From Nocardiopsis_B mangrovi (lineage in GTDB: Bacteria > Actinomycetota > Actinomycetes > Streptosporangiales > Streptosporangiaceae), in assembly GCF_042653925.1 (NCBI RefSeq), contig NZ_JBHSFQ010000009.1:62001-126000 (forward strand): 64,000 nt of DNA. The letters are read 5' to 3'. A model generated the notes under the pieces. The model had not been told where the DNA came from. It searched no databases and was given only the letters and a program-made list of their open reading frames with translations. Below are positions 1 to 9,187 of the stretch, in pieces. How positions within the stretch are numbered: the stretch's first letter is position 1; each line of letters opens with the position of its first letter. The position numbers and the translations under genes were made by a program.

Positions 1-459
1 GCGGCGACCGAGTGAGAGCGGGTATCGGGGCGCCTTAAGGGCGTCCCGCACGGCGGCGAGGAGCGCCGCCTGTCTGGGGCCCTCGCCCTCGAACGCCGCG
101 ACGAAGACCGCGTCCTGGAGGTAGTGCCGCCGCGACACCTTCCCTTCGCCCGGCTTCAGCGGCGTCTTCCCGTCGGCGGTCGGCAACCGTTGCCGTTGCG
201 GGTCGAGCGGCCCGTGGGACGCCGCGGACATGGTGTGGTAGTCCACGAGCAGGGTCCCCGGCCGGTCCACGCGCACGCCGAAGCGCAGCGCCGCGAGGTC
301 GGACAGGTCGGCGCCGCGCGGGCGGCCGAGGGCCGCCGCGCACAGGCCGATCACCCCCGACTTCGTCGGCTGCGACAGCGTGCCCCGCGTGTTGTACCTG
401 GTGGCCACGCCCCACGACTGCAACGGGCTGCTGAGGACCAGTGCGAGCACGTCAGGCAT
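1..459 (-). CDS. cas5e: Type I-E Cascade subunit Cas5e, 3' end beyond window
   Basis: Cas5e (CasD) is the Cascade subunit that holds the 5' handle of the crRNA next to the Cas7 backbone. 153 codons are visible and the reading frame is open to the left edge, so the C-terminus is missing. The N-terminus shows the family pattern: SWG at residues 15-17, RYN at 21-23 and a PTKSGVIGL segment near 31-39. An LGRRS-like segment typical of Cas5e lies at the window edge. The ATG at 459 overlaps the cas7e stop by 8 bases, consistent with translational coupling. cas6e, cas1 and cas2 would be expected further left; this is known from the family and not seen here. Confidence 0.93.
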   Translation of the reverse strand, partial: MPDVLALVLSSPLQSWGVATRYNTRGTLSQPTKSGVIGLCAAALGRPRGADLSDLAALRFGVRVDRPGTLLVDYHTMSAASHGPLDPQRQRLPTADGKTPLKPGEGKVSRRHYLQDAVFVAAFEGEGPRQAALLAAVRDALKAPRYPLSLGRR

Positions 460-1621
460 CGGCCACGCCGATCAGCCGCGCCACCTGCCGCCGGGCCTCG
501 GTCAGCGCCTCGGGCAGCGGGTGTGCGGCCGGGAGCGGCGATACCGTCCCCGTCCCCACCCGCTCGCCATCCGCCAGCCACGCGGGGTAGACGGCCGCAC
601 TGAACTCGGGCGACGTCCCATAGGCCGCGTCCTGGTTGGCGTGGTGACCGACCAGTCGGCGCACCGATTCCGCCAGGTGCCCGGAGGAGCCTCCGAACAC
701 GGGGTGCTCGAACGCCGCGGCCAGGCTCACCGGCTGGTCGCGCCGCACCGACACCAGGGCGAAGTCGGGCCGGGTGTTGTTCGCGAAGCTCGTCCGCTTG
801 CCCGTGGGCATGCTGAGCAGGAACGAGCGGGCGAATGCCACCGCCATGTCGGCCGCGTACCCCAGATCGCCGCCCAGGTTCTCGGCGAGCGATCGCAGAT
901 CTACCGTCGCGTACCGGTACATGGTCGCGGCGTTGAACTCGATGGTTCCGATCATCCCGGCGCCGGTCTCGTCGGCGTCGTTGTCGGCGTCGTCCACTGC
1001 GGTGTAGTAGTCGAACTCCGATTCCACCTCGTGCGTGGAGATCGCGTGCGCCACCTGGCAGGCCGCGTCGACGTTGAGGGTGGGCTCGGTCGCGATCATC
1101 CGGCCGAACATCGCGACCGCGGGCGGATGCCCGGTGGCGATCGTGGCCCGGAGGCCGAGGTCCTTGAGTAGCTTGTCCAGGTTCTTGGCGTTCCCGGCCG
1201 CGGCCCGGAGGTCGTCCTTGGCGCCCAGCAGGGCGTCGACCAGCCGCGTGCGCTGGTCCACACCGAGGAACAGGAGGTAGTCGGTGGCGGTCCGGCCGTT
1301 CTTCTTGGCCGTCTTGACCTCGAACACCGACCGTACAGCGGCCTCGGCGATGACGGCCGCGTGTTCACCGAGGCCGGGGGCGCGCTCGCCGAGTTCGCGG
1401 GCCACGATCTCCGGCAGCCGTTTGGTGCGCTGCGAGATCGGTACCGCGGCCCCGGCGACCTCGGACTCCAGCGCTTTGCGGGTCGCCCGCTTCCACGCCT
1501 GGGACGAGACGCGCAGCCGCCGCGCACCGCCGTACACGGCGGTCTTGGGGCTGCCGTTGTCATCCCGGTTGATGTTGGCGGGCGGGACCACCTGGAGGGC
1601 GTGGACGTCGAGAAAAGCCAT
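452..1621 (-). CDS. cas7e: Type I-E Cascade backbone subunit Cas7e (Cse4/CasC)
   Basis: 389 residues, the usual size for actinobacterial Cas7e. Six copies normally coat the crRNA spacer and form the Cascade filament. The start MAFLDVHALQ, followed by a PPANINRDD segment and a VSSQAWKRATRK segment, is diagnostic of the family. Two in-frame ATGs exist. The one at 1621 is preferred because it matches family N-termini and has a GAGGA-like ribosome site about 8 bases upstream; the one at 1633 would add four residues and overlap cse2. The gene lies directly after cse2 and overlaps cas5e, so it belongs to one cas3-to-cas5e transcript. I see no truncation or frameshift. Confidence 0.96.
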   Translation of the reverse strand: MAFLDVHALQVVPPANINRDDNGSPKTAVYGGARRLRVSSQAWKRATRKALESEVAGAAVPISQRTKRLPEIVARELGERAPGLGEHAAVIAEAAVRSVFEVKTAKKNGRTATDYLLFLGVDQRTRLVDALLGAKDDLRAAAGNAKNLDKLLKDLGLRATIATGHPPAVAMFGRMIATEPTLNVDAACQVAHAISTHEVESEFDYYTAVDDADNDADETGAGMIGTIEFNAATMYRYATVDLRSLAENLGGDLGYAADMAVAFARSFLLSMPTGKRTSFANNTRPDFALVSVRRDQPVSLAAAFEHPVFGGSSGHLAESVRRLVGHHANQDAAYGTSPEFSAAVYPAWLADGERVGTGTVSPLPAAHPLPEALTEARRQVARLIGVADA

Positions 1622-1622
1622 G

Positions 1623-2321
1623 TCATTCCTCATCGGATACGGGGGTGTCGGTCGTGTCGGTTCCGGACGGGGATCCGGTGTGGGCGGTGGCGTAGAAGTC
1701 GCGGCCCCAGCGCATCGCCGCGTAGCCGCGCCCCTTCGGGCGGGACCAGGCGTCGATGTCGTCGGCGAGCTGCACGTAGTCGAGGGGGATGCCCTCCTTG
1801 CGGAGCATGGGGATGAGCCCGCGCAGATGGCCGACGAGCTCGGTGGTGGAGTGCGCGGTGATGGCCGCCTCCAGACGGCGGACGATCCCGGCGTTCTCCG
1901 AGGCGAACTGCGGCTGCGCCGGTTTCCTTGCCGGGCTCCCCTCCCCGCCCCCCGACGACGATCTGCGCACGCACAGCTCGCGGCAGGCGCGGCCCATCGA
2001 CGCCCGGACGGCACCCTGTCCGCCGCCCCGCTGGTGCATCACCCGGTCGGCGGATTGCTGGTGGACCGCGAGGAGCGTCAGGGCGTGGTGGACGGCCGCC
2101 TCGTGGGAGCGGAGCCGCTTGGGGTCCCGGAACGCGGCGGGGTCGGCGATCCGCGCCACCTCCGGGGCGAGCACCGGGGTCTCCTCCGGTGTCCGTCCCA
2201 GGCCGCGGCGCCAGCGTGCCAGCCGCTCGGGGGCGTCGTGCGCCGCAGCGCCTTGGGCCGTGCGCAACTCGCCGAGCACGCGTTCCATGCGGCCCTTCCA
2301 GGCGTGGTCGGCCTTGGTCAT
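1623..2321 (-). CDS. cse2: Type I-E Cascade small subunit Cse2 (CasB)
   Basis: 232 residues. Cse2 forms a dimer along the Cascade belly and stabilises the R-loop. The C-terminal WGRDFY segment is characteristic of actinobacterial Cse2, and the protein is rich in Arg and helix-forming residues, as expected for a nucleic-acid contact subunit. The ATG at 2321 sits in an ATGA overlap with the cas8e stop. A low-complexity Ser/Gly-rich insert around residues 118-130 (SSSGGGEGS) makes it slightly longer than many homologues and is probably a surface loop. Sequence identity of Cse2 is low between species, so the call leans on operon position as well as the motif. Confidence 0.93.
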   Translation of the reverse strand: MTKADHAWKGRMERVLGELRTAQGAAAHDAPERLARWRRGLGRTPEETPVLAPEVARIADPAAFRDPKRLRSHEAAVHHALTLLAVHQQSADRVMHQRGGGQGAVRASMGRACRELCVRRSSSGGGEGSPARKPAQPQFASENAGIVRRLEAAITAHSTTELVGHLRGLIPMLRKEGIPLDYVQLADDIDAWSRPKGRGYAAMRWGRDFYATAHTGSPSGTDTTDTPVSDEE

Positions 2322-4084
2322 GCGCTGTCTCCGTTTCCGTGAGGGGGTGGGGCGGTCTCCGGGGGGAACGCCAGAGGAAGATGGCGGCGGAGCCGCCGCC
2401 GGAACTCCCGTTCGGCCAGGGCGGCGTTCACCGGGTCCTTGGTGGAGGGCTTCTTCCCCGGCCGCCAGCGGGTCCGGTGCGCTCCGGGCGGGGCGTGGTG
2501 GAGGAGTTCGTCCGCGATCCGCTGCACTGTGTTGGCGGCCCTACGCTGCCAGTCCGCCGCCAGTTCATCGGCCAGGTCGTCGTCGGTGAGGGTCTGCACC
2601 CATGCCCGGAACGGCTGGTCGAGTGCGGCGTAGAGCCGTTCGTGGGCCTTGGTGCCCCGGGACTTCTGCGTGGGCTCGTCGGCGCCTGAGACGAAGGCGA
2701 CGTCCGACGCCAGCCGCCCGAGGGTCCACGCGGCGTTCTTCGTGCGGTCGACGGCGTCGAGCGCCGTCTCGGCCAGGACCGGGTGGCCCTCCGACCGCAG
2801 GACCGCGACCGGCAGGGGGAGGACGTCGTCGTAGGTCTCGTCGATGACCGCATTCTGGTTGCCGTAGGCGATACCTGAGGCGTGCACACGGATGATCTTG
2901 TCGGGGGGCAGCCCGCGCACCGCGTTGAGCCGTGCCACCTGGCGCGGGGGCAGCATGCCGCGTTGCCCGCTCGCCTTGCCCTCGGCGACGCCGAGGATTC
3001 CGCCGAGTCCGCGCCACAGCTGCTCTCCGGGCAGGTGCCGGATCGGGCGGTAGAGGTCGGTGGCGTCCCCGCCGTCCGGATCGTCTGTGCGGCGGCCGTC
3101 CGCCGGCTTCTGCTCTTTCTTCTTCTCCTTCTTCCGTGCGGTCTTGGCCGGTGCCGCGTTCGCCCGCCATGCGGTGTGCGGTTCGAGGGTGTGCAGCCGC
3201 TCGTGCCGGAGCCGGTCGCCCGCGCAGACCAGGACGCGCCGGACCCGGGTAGCGCCGTCGAGGGCGTCCGGGAGCAGCCGGATCCGCCGGCCCGGCCATG
3301 TGTAGAGGTCGAGCAGCCCGGTGGCCGGGCGCTCCTCCCACGCCGCCGTCAGCGGTTCGCGCTCCCACACCGGAAGATCGGCGTCCGGCCAGCCTTCCTG
3401 GTACACCAGGTTGAGCGCCAGCGTCTCCCAGAGGGTGGCACCGGTGAGCACGACGACGCCGAGCGCGCCGAGTGGGCCGGTGGGGTTCCTGTAGACCTTG
3501 CCACCCGTGGCCTCGGGGTCTCCGCGCGCCCCCGTCTTGATCCCCGCTGTGTCCCAGGCGTGGGCGTGCACCAGCCAGCGCGCGGCCTGGCCGGGAGTGA
3601 GCGGCGCGGGGGCGTCGTCGCGTGCGGAGGAGAAGATCGGTGCGTTGTTACCCGAGGACACGAAGGGCACGAGGAGGCCGACAGTCCTGCCCTGGGGCGT
3701 GCCCTTGCCGGTCGTCAGCCCGGCAGCCTGGAAGAACGGCTCATGTGCATCGAACAGATCGAAGCGCCCGCGCCAGTGGCCGAGGTAGTCGTCGATGAGG
3801 TCGGCTGGCGGTAGCGCCGCTTTGAGCCAGAGTGCCCAGCCCTTCTGGTTCGGGGGATAGGTCCCGACCTGGGTTCCCTTCGACCTCCCCAGAGAACGGT
3901 GGAGGACGGCCAGCAGGAGGCGGATGAGCGCGGGGTACTGCGTGGGCGCGTCGACCACGAGATCGCGGATGAGGTGCGCCTGTGTCAGCGCGTCGCGCAG
4001 CGACGCGGTGCCGGGTTTGCCGTCGGTGCCGATGAAGGGCAGCCACGCCTCGTCGGCCAGGTTGAACGAGAACCGGTCCGTCAC
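2318..4084 (-). CDS. cas8e: Type I-E Cascade large subunit Cas8e (Cse1/CasA)
   Basis: 588 residues, slightly longer than the E. coli protein (about 500). Cas8e recognises the PAM and recruits Cas3. The N-terminus FSFNLADEAWLPF, followed by SLRDALTQAHLIRDL, is the conserved opening of the family. The start is taken as the GTG at 4084 because it forms a GTGA overlap with the cas3 stop and places the conserved N-terminus at residue 4; an upstream in-frame ATG would add 36 unrelated residues. A Lys/Glu-rich stretch (KTARKKEKKKE) near residues 320-330 is probably a flexible insertion. The gene ends in an ATGA overlap with cse2. Confidence 0.95.
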   Translation of the reverse strand: MTDRFSFNLADEAWLPFIGTDGKPGTASLRDALTQAHLIRDLVVDAPTQYPALIRLLLAVLHRSLGRSKGTQVGTYPPNQKGWALWLKAALPPADLIDDYLGHWRGRFDLFDAHEPFFQAAGLTTGKGTPQGRTVGLLVPFVSSGNNAPIFSSARDDAPAPLTPGQAARWLVHAHAWDTAGIKTGARGDPEATGGKVYRNPTGPLGALGVVVLTGATLWETLALNLVYQEGWPDADLPVWEREPLTAAWEERPATGLLDLYTWPGRRIRLLPDALDGATRVRRVLVCAGDRLRHERLHTLEPHTAWRANAAPAKTARKKEKKKEQKPADGRRTDDPDGGDATDLYRPIRHLPGEQLWRGLGGILGVAEGKASGQRGMLPPRQVARLNAVRGLPPDKIIRVHASGIAYGNQNAVIDETYDDVLPLPVAVLRSEGHPVLAETALDAVDRTKNAAWTLGRLASDVAFVSGADEPTQKSRGTKAHERLYAALDQPFRAWVQTLTDDDLADELAADWQRRAANTVQRIADELLHHAPPGAHRTRWRPGKKPSTKDPVNAALAEREFRRRLRRHLPLAFPPETAPPPHGNGDSA

Positions 4085-6978
4085 GTGGTCTCCTGCCAGC
4101 CTGTGTAGGGGGAGTAGCGGTAGGTGCGTCCCTTCTGCTGGGCGTCGTCGGATTTCGGGTTGAGGAAAAGTACCTTCAAACCCGAGCACCACGGCGCCCG
4201 CCGCCAGCCGCGCGGTGAGGCCAGCGTCGCGGTGTCGACCCGGTCGGCGGACAGCCGGATCGCCTGGCCCAGGATCGCGTCTTTCTCGTCGTCGGTCGGT
4301 GTCCGGTTGAGGGGGACGGCGAGGGGCATCTCCCCCTCGGCCGGGAGCGAGACGGTCTCGGCCGTGGAGTCGCCGGTGCGACGCAGCAACAGGACCTCGA
4401 CGCTCGGGGCTCCGGGGCGGACGGGCAGCCGCCGGGCGACCTGCTCTTCGTCGTCGGCGTCGTGGTCGCCGCCGTGCTGCTGGACCTGGTCCAGGCCGAA
4501 GCGGCCGGGTTCGGGGGTCGCGATGAGCACGGACCCCGCCAGGACCCGCAGCTTCTCATCGTCCCGCCGGGACGAGGCCTCGGCGGCGGCCATGGCGGCC
4601 CGCCAAGTATCGGGGCCGAGGTCGGAGGTTCCGTAGACCGAGGCGATCAGGGCCGGGACGTCCGCCGGCACACCGACACCTACCGCCCGGCGCGTGACAC
4701 CCTCCGGGGCCGACGCTCGCGGCCGGTCCTGGAGGTCGGCCAGCGTGCGCAGCAGCAGGTGGTGGCGGTACGGGTAGCCGTCCCCGTTGGGGAAGGCGGG
4801 CGGTGCGCCGGGGGCGCCCGTGCGGTACCCGGTGATGATCATCCGCGGCCCCTCCAGCCCGGCGGGCCGCGGTCCGGGGCGGTCGTGGCGGTGGCAGCGT
4901 CCGGCGCGCTGGAGGAGCAGGTCGACGGGTGCGAGGTCGGTGACCAGCACGTCGAAGTCGACGTCGAGTGACTGTTCCGCGACCTGCGTGGCAACGACGA
5001 TGTGCCGCCGCGGCCGGTGCGGGTTCTCCGCGACGATCTCGCCTCCGGGAGCGCGCTCCGGCGGGCCGAAGCGGCGCGTGAGGTCGGCGTCGAGCCGGGC
5101 CCGGTCGGCCGCGGTGAACCTGGCGTGGGTGAGGGTGACCTCGCCGGGGAACCGGGCGCTCAACGCGTCGAACGCCGCCTGAGCGCGTTTGACGGTGTTG
5201 CGCAGCACCAGCACGCAGCCGTGGCCCGTGGCGTCGGAGGCGCGGGTGGGATCGGCGGGATCGGTACCGCCGGAGATCAGCTCCGACACCAGATCGGCCA
5301 CGTGGGTCGCGGCGTCGGCCGGCTCGGGCGCGAACTCCACGGTGAGGTTACCGCCGCGGGCGGTCGTGGCCGGGCGGGAGCACGCCTGCAACGGGAGCGC
5401 CGCCTCATCCGCGTCGGCCGGTTCGCCGAACGCCTCGCGCTGCTCGTCGTCGGGCACCGGCGCCCAGGTGATCCGGGGGTAACCCGACCCCTGCACCTCG
5501 ACCTTCGCGGCGCCGGTGTAGGCACCAAGCAGTTCGTGGCGCTGGGCCTCGGGCAGGGTCGCCGAGAGCAGGAGCACCGGCACGCCGTGCCGCCCCAGCC
5601 AGTGCAGCACCTTGCACAGGATCGCCGACATGTAGGCGTCGTAGGCGTGTATTTCGTCGATGACCACGACCTTGTTCGCCAGGCCGATGTGGCGGAGCAT
5701 GACGTGCCGGGCCGATACCCCGGCGAAGAGCAGCTGGTCGATGGTGCCGACCACCACGGGGGCCAGGAGCGCGAGCTTGGCGCCGCGCATCCAGGTCGAG
5801 GCGGCGTAGGCGTCGTCCTGGGTCTCGCCGATGCCGGACAGGAGTTTCCCGTAACCCGGGTGGCGTCGGGCCTTGCCGTGGGCCAGCCCCACCGTCGGCC
5901 GGGGATGCTGCGTTTTCAGCCAGCGGCCGAGTACCCGGTCGAACACGCTGTTGGCGGTGGCCTGGGTGGGCAGGGCGAAGAACAGCCCGTTGAAGCCGAA
6001 CCGTGCCGCGAGCACTTCGGCGGCCGCCAAGGCGGCCTCGGTCTTGCCCTCGCCGGTGGGCGCCTCGACGATCATCAGCCCGGGGGTCGGGGCTTCGACG
6101 GCGAGGTCGTGGGCGAGGACCTGAGTGGACCGCGGCTCGTTGATCTCGAAGCGCTGTGCGTAGAGCGTGCGGGCGTCGGCCGGCGGAGCGGGCCGCCACA
6201 CGTCGCCCAGGTGCATGGTGGAGCGGAAGCGCGCCGAGATCCGCGCGGAGTCGGCGGGGTAGTCCGACGGCCAGCTGTTGCCATAGGGGAAGAGCGTCTC
6301 GTCGCTTGCCAGCCAATCGGCGACGATCACGGCTCCGGAGATCGCCATCTGGGCGCCGATGTCGGGAGTGTTCGCCGAGAGCAAGGACAAATCCACCCCC
6401 GAGAGCCGGGTCGCGTGGGTGAAGAGCTCCCCCTGCACCTCGCGCCAGTTGCCGCCGCCGAGCTGGCTCGCGGAGCGGCGCGTGGTGGCGAATCCGGGCG
6501 GCGGAAAGACGCCGTGGTGCCCGCCGACCACATTGGCCACCCAGTCGATCGACTCGGGCGGCCACGACTTCTTTTCGAGGAAGATCCGGACCAGGTGCGC
6601 CGACATCAACTCGTGGCGCTGCGGTTCATGGTGGACCGAAAGCGGCAGCAGCCGCAGCACGTCGGGAAAGCGGTGGGTGCTGAAGGACTGGAACCCCGGG
6701 GTGGCCTTGCCGATGTCGTGGAGCGCCGCGAGCCACCGGAAGGCCGCACGGCCGGCAGATTCGCCGGCACCGGTGCCGCCGGTGAGCCCGGCGGAGAAGC
6801 GTTCGCGCAATGACCGCGCTAAGTAGTGCTCCCAGAGGCGGTCGGCGATGTGCATCGTGTCGAGCATGTGCGCGAGGAGCGGATGCCAGTCGGTCGCCGT
6901 GTACGTTTTGCTGTATTTGCCGGTTTTGCCCCAAATGGTGCGGGCGGCAGGGGAAGGGAACAGCGCGTCCGTGGTCAT
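4081..6978 (-). CDS. cas3: CRISPR-associated helicase-nuclease Cas3 (type I-E)
   Basis: 965 residues. Cas3 is recruited by Cascade, nicks the displaced strand and degrades it 3' to 5' using an N-terminal HD nuclease and an SF2 helicase. Visible motifs in order: ALHDIGKA (HD pair, about residue 85), GHHG (about 150), APTGEGKTEAA (Walker A, about 305), DEIHAYD (DExH box, about 438), a SATLP motif and QRAGRCHRH (motif VI). All catalytic residues expected for HD and helicase are present, so it looks active. The start is the ATG at 6978, with AGAGG about 8 bases upstream. It is the first gene of the cas operon, so the operon promoter should lie in 6979-7285. Confidence 0.96.
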   Translation of the reverse strand: MTTDALFPSPAARTIWGKTGKYSKTYTATDWHPLLAHMLDTMHIADRLWEHYLARSLRERFSAGLTGGTGAGESAGRAAFRWLAALHDIGKATPGFQSFSTHRFPDVLRLLPLSVHHEPQRHELMSAHLVRIFLEKKSWPPESIDWVANVVGGHHGVFPPPGFATTRRSASQLGGGNWREVQGELFTHATRLSGVDLSLLSANTPDIGAQMAISGAVIVADWLASDETLFPYGNSWPSDYPADSARISARFRSTMHLGDVWRPAPPADARTLYAQRFEINEPRSTQVLAHDLAVEAPTPGLMIVEAPTGEGKTEAALAAAEVLAARFGFNGLFFALPTQATANSVFDRVLGRWLKTQHPRPTVGLAHGKARRHPGYGKLLSGIGETQDDAYAASTWMRGAKLALLAPVVVGTIDQLLFAGVSARHVMLRHIGLANKVVVIDEIHAYDAYMSAILCKVLHWLGRHGVPVLLLSATLPEAQRHELLGAYTGAAKVEVQGSGYPRITWAPVPDDEQREAFGEPADADEAALPLQACSRPATTARGGNLTVEFAPEPADAATHVADLVSELISGGTDPADPTRASDATGHGCVLVLRNTVKRAQAAFDALSARFPGEVTLTHARFTAADRARLDADLTRRFGPPERAPGGEIVAENPHRPRRHIVVATQVAEQSLDVDFDVLVTDLAPVDLLLQRAGRCHRHDRPGPRPAGLEGPRMIITGYRTGAPGAPPAFPNGDGYPYRHHLLLRTLADLQDRPRASAPEGVTRRAVGVGVPADVPALIASVYGTSDLGPDTWRAAMAAAEASSRRDDEKLRVLAGSVLIATPEPGRFGLDQVQQHGGDHDADDEEQVARRLPVRPGAPSVEVLLLRRTGDSTAETVSLPAEGEMPLAVPLNRTPTDDEKDAILGQAIRLSADRVDTATLASPRGWRRAPWCSGLKVLFLNPKSDDAQQKGRTYRYSPYTGWQETT

Positions 6979-7285
6979 GGAGAAACCTCTATCGCGCCCC
7001 GGTGACAAGGAAAGCGAGGCAGCCGGTATCGGCCATTTCACGGGTATTGGCGAATTACCTGTCCGGGCGGGGTAGCATCCGCCCCCAGCGCGCCCGCCAC
7101 CCGCTTTCCCACCCGCTTCTCCGGCACGCCGCGCCCCGGCTCCGGAAGGCCCGACACGGAGTGTGATAGGCCACCTTGTGGATGGACGGACTCGCGGCGC
7201 GGCGGCGGCGCATACCATCCGATCCCAGGGTGTCGTGGCATCAGGGCCACGCCGACGACCAGCCATCGAAAGGGAGCGTCTCGTC
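6979..7285. other. Divergent intergenic region, cas3 / ABC-class ATPase
   Basis: This 307-base gap separates the minus-strand cas operon from a plus-strand ATPase gene and should carry both promoters. It is the most AT-containing stretch near the cas genes (around 7010-7065), but I cannot match a convincing -35/-10 pair on either strand. I see no CRISPR repeats, leader sequence or tRNA, so the array is not at this end of the operon. Confidence 0.6.
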
Positions 7286-9055
7286 ATGCCCGGAGGCATC
7301 GGCGGCCAGGAACGCCGTTACGGGGGCCGTCCCGACGGCCGCGGACGCCCTGCGGGGGCCGGCCGCCCCGACCGCTCGGCGCCGGCGATCCGCGGGACCC
7401 GCGACCTCGCCCGGCTCACCGAGGAGCTGCGCCGCATGGAGGGCGCCTCCTACGGGCGCTACAAGTCGCTCGCCGGCGACTGGGATTTCGGCCACTTCGT
7501 CCTGACCGTCGAACGCGTCCAGTCCGACCCCTTCGCGCCGCCCTCCCGGATCGCGGTGCGCATCCCCGGCCCCGTCGCCGGCCTGCCCGTGCACGCGCTG
7601 CACCCGGCCGTGCGCCGCCGGGCGACCGCCGACCACCTCGTCCGCCTCGCCCACCGCAGCCTCAAAGGCGCCCGGCTGCGCATCGACTCCGGTGGGCAGG
7701 AGGTCATCGAGCGCTCCGCCGGCCGCATCGACGACAGCGGCGCGATGGTCCTGCGCCTGGGCATCGAGCTCCCCGGGCGCGGGCGGCGCATCGACGCCCG
7801 CACCGCCGAACGCGAACTGTGCGACCGCCTGCCCGCGATGGTCGAGGCCGTGCGCTGGAGCGAACTCGACCCCGGCACCGCCACCGCCTTCGCCGACACC
7901 GTCGAGGACACCGTGGCGCTGCGCGACCGGCTGGCCGGGCTGGGCCTGGTCGCCTTCGTCGCCGACGGCGCCGTGCTGCCGCGCCGCAGCGGCGTCAGCG
8001 ACCTGCCCATGGACGGCGCCGCCGTGGCGTTCCGGGCCCCCGACTCCCTGCGGGTCGCGGTCGACCTCCCGCACGCGGGCCGGGTCACCGGGCTGGGCGT
8101 CCCCGAAGGCATCACGCTGATCGTCGGCGGCGGCTTCCACGGCAAGTCCACCCTCCTGCACGCCCTCGAACGCGGCGTCTACGACCACATCCCCGGCGAC
8201 GGCCGCGAACTCGTCGCCACCCGCCCCGACGCCGTCAAGATCCGCGCCGAGGAAGGCCGCCGGGTCGAGCGGACCGACGTCAGCGCGTTCGTCCGCAACC
8301 TGCCCACCGGCGCCGACACCACCGACTTCTCCACCGAGAACGCCTCCGGATCCACGTCCCAGGCCGCCAACATCGCCGAGGCGTTCGAAGCCGGTGCGCG
8401 CACCCTCCTCGTCGACGAGGACACCACCGCCACCAACCTGATGATCCGCGACTCCCGCATGCAGGCGCTGGTGCACGGCGACCGCGAGCCCCTCACCCCC
8501 TTCATCGACCTCGTCCGGCCGCTCCACCGCGACCACGGCGTCTCCACCGTCCTGGTCATGGGCGGCAGCGGCGACTACTTCGACGTCGCCGACCACGTCG
8601 TCATGCTCGACGGCTACCGCCCCTACGACGTCACCGACCGCGCCCGCGAGCTCGCCGCCGAACGCCGCGACGCCGCGTTCGCCCCGCCCGCCCAGCGCAT
8701 CGTCGACCCCGCCTCGGTCGACCCCACCGCGCGCGGGCGGGCCCGCCTCAAGCGCCGCGACATGGACGTCCTCACCTTCGGCGAGACCGACATCGACGTC
8801 CGCGCCCTCTCCCAGCTCGTCGACCCCGGCCAGATCATCGGGGTGGGGCTGGCCATGCGGCTGCTCGCCGAGGACGGCCTGCTCGACGACCGCCCGCTGA
8901 GCGAGGCCCTGGACCTGCTCGACCGCCGGCTGGCCGACGGCGGCGCGGCTGCCCTGGGACGCGGCTACGCCGGCGACTACGCGCTGCCGCGGCGCCACGA
9001 GGTCGCCGCGGCCCTGAACCGCCTGCGGACCCTGCGCGTACTCGGAACCGGGTGA
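7286..9055 (+). CDS. ABC-class predicted ATPase (COG3044-type)
   Basis: 589 residues. This belongs to a soluble family of ABC-class P-loop ATPases with no transmembrane partner and no settled function. The family signature GGGFHGKSTLL, an atypical Walker A, lies near residue 281 and is followed by a GVYDHIPGDGRE segment. A Walker-B-like LLVDEDTTATN follows, then VLVMGGSGDYFDVADHVVML. The N-terminal 280 residues form the family-specific domain with an YGRYKSLAGDW segment. The start is the ATG at 7286 with GGGAG about 10 bases upstream; the reading frame stays open further upstream but without a better site. Proposed roles for the family in nucleic-acid metabolism are unproven, and proximity to cas3 may be coincidental. 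Confidence 0.88.
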   Translation: MPGGIGGQERRYGGRPDGRGRPAGAGRPDRSAPAIRGTRDLARLTEELRRMEGASYGRYKSLAGDWDFGHFVLTVERVQSDPFAPPSRIAVRIPGPVAGLPVHALHPAVRRRATADHLVRLAHRSLKGARLRIDSGGQEVIERSAGRIDDSGAMVLRLGIELPGRGRRIDARTAERELCDRLPAMVEAVRWSELDPGTATAFADTVEDTVALRDRLAGLGLVAFVADGAVLPRRSGVSDLPMDGAAVAFRAPDSLRVAVDLPHAGRVTGLGVPEGITLIVGGGFHGKSTLLHALERGVYDHIPGDGRELVATRPDAVKIRAEEGRRVERTDVSAFVRNLPTGADTTDFSTENASGSTSQAANIAEAFEAGARTLLVDEDTTATNLMIRDSRMQALVHGDREPLTPFIDLVRPLHRDHGVSTVLVMGGSGDYFDVADHVVMLDGYRPYDVTDRARELAAERRDAAFAPPAQRIVDPASVDPTARGRARLKRRDMDVLTFGETDIDVRALSQLVDPGQIIGVGLAMRLLAEDGLLDDRPLSEALDLLDRRLADGGAAALGRGYAGDYALPRRHEVAAALNRLRTLRVLGTG

Positions 9056-9187
9056 GCAGGCACTGGACGGGCGCATCGCCCCAGGTCGGTATCCTGGACC
9101 ACGAATCCGGCACCGTGCCGCGCCCCCCTCTCGCCCGGCGCGCCCCGGCGTCCGATCCACCCCGTGTGCGAATGGAGACAGTTCCAG

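Noticed and set aside
1..7285. A CRISPR array next to the cas genes
   Set aside because: I looked for regularly spaced 28-29 bp repeats with a GC-rich palindromic core and saw none in the window.
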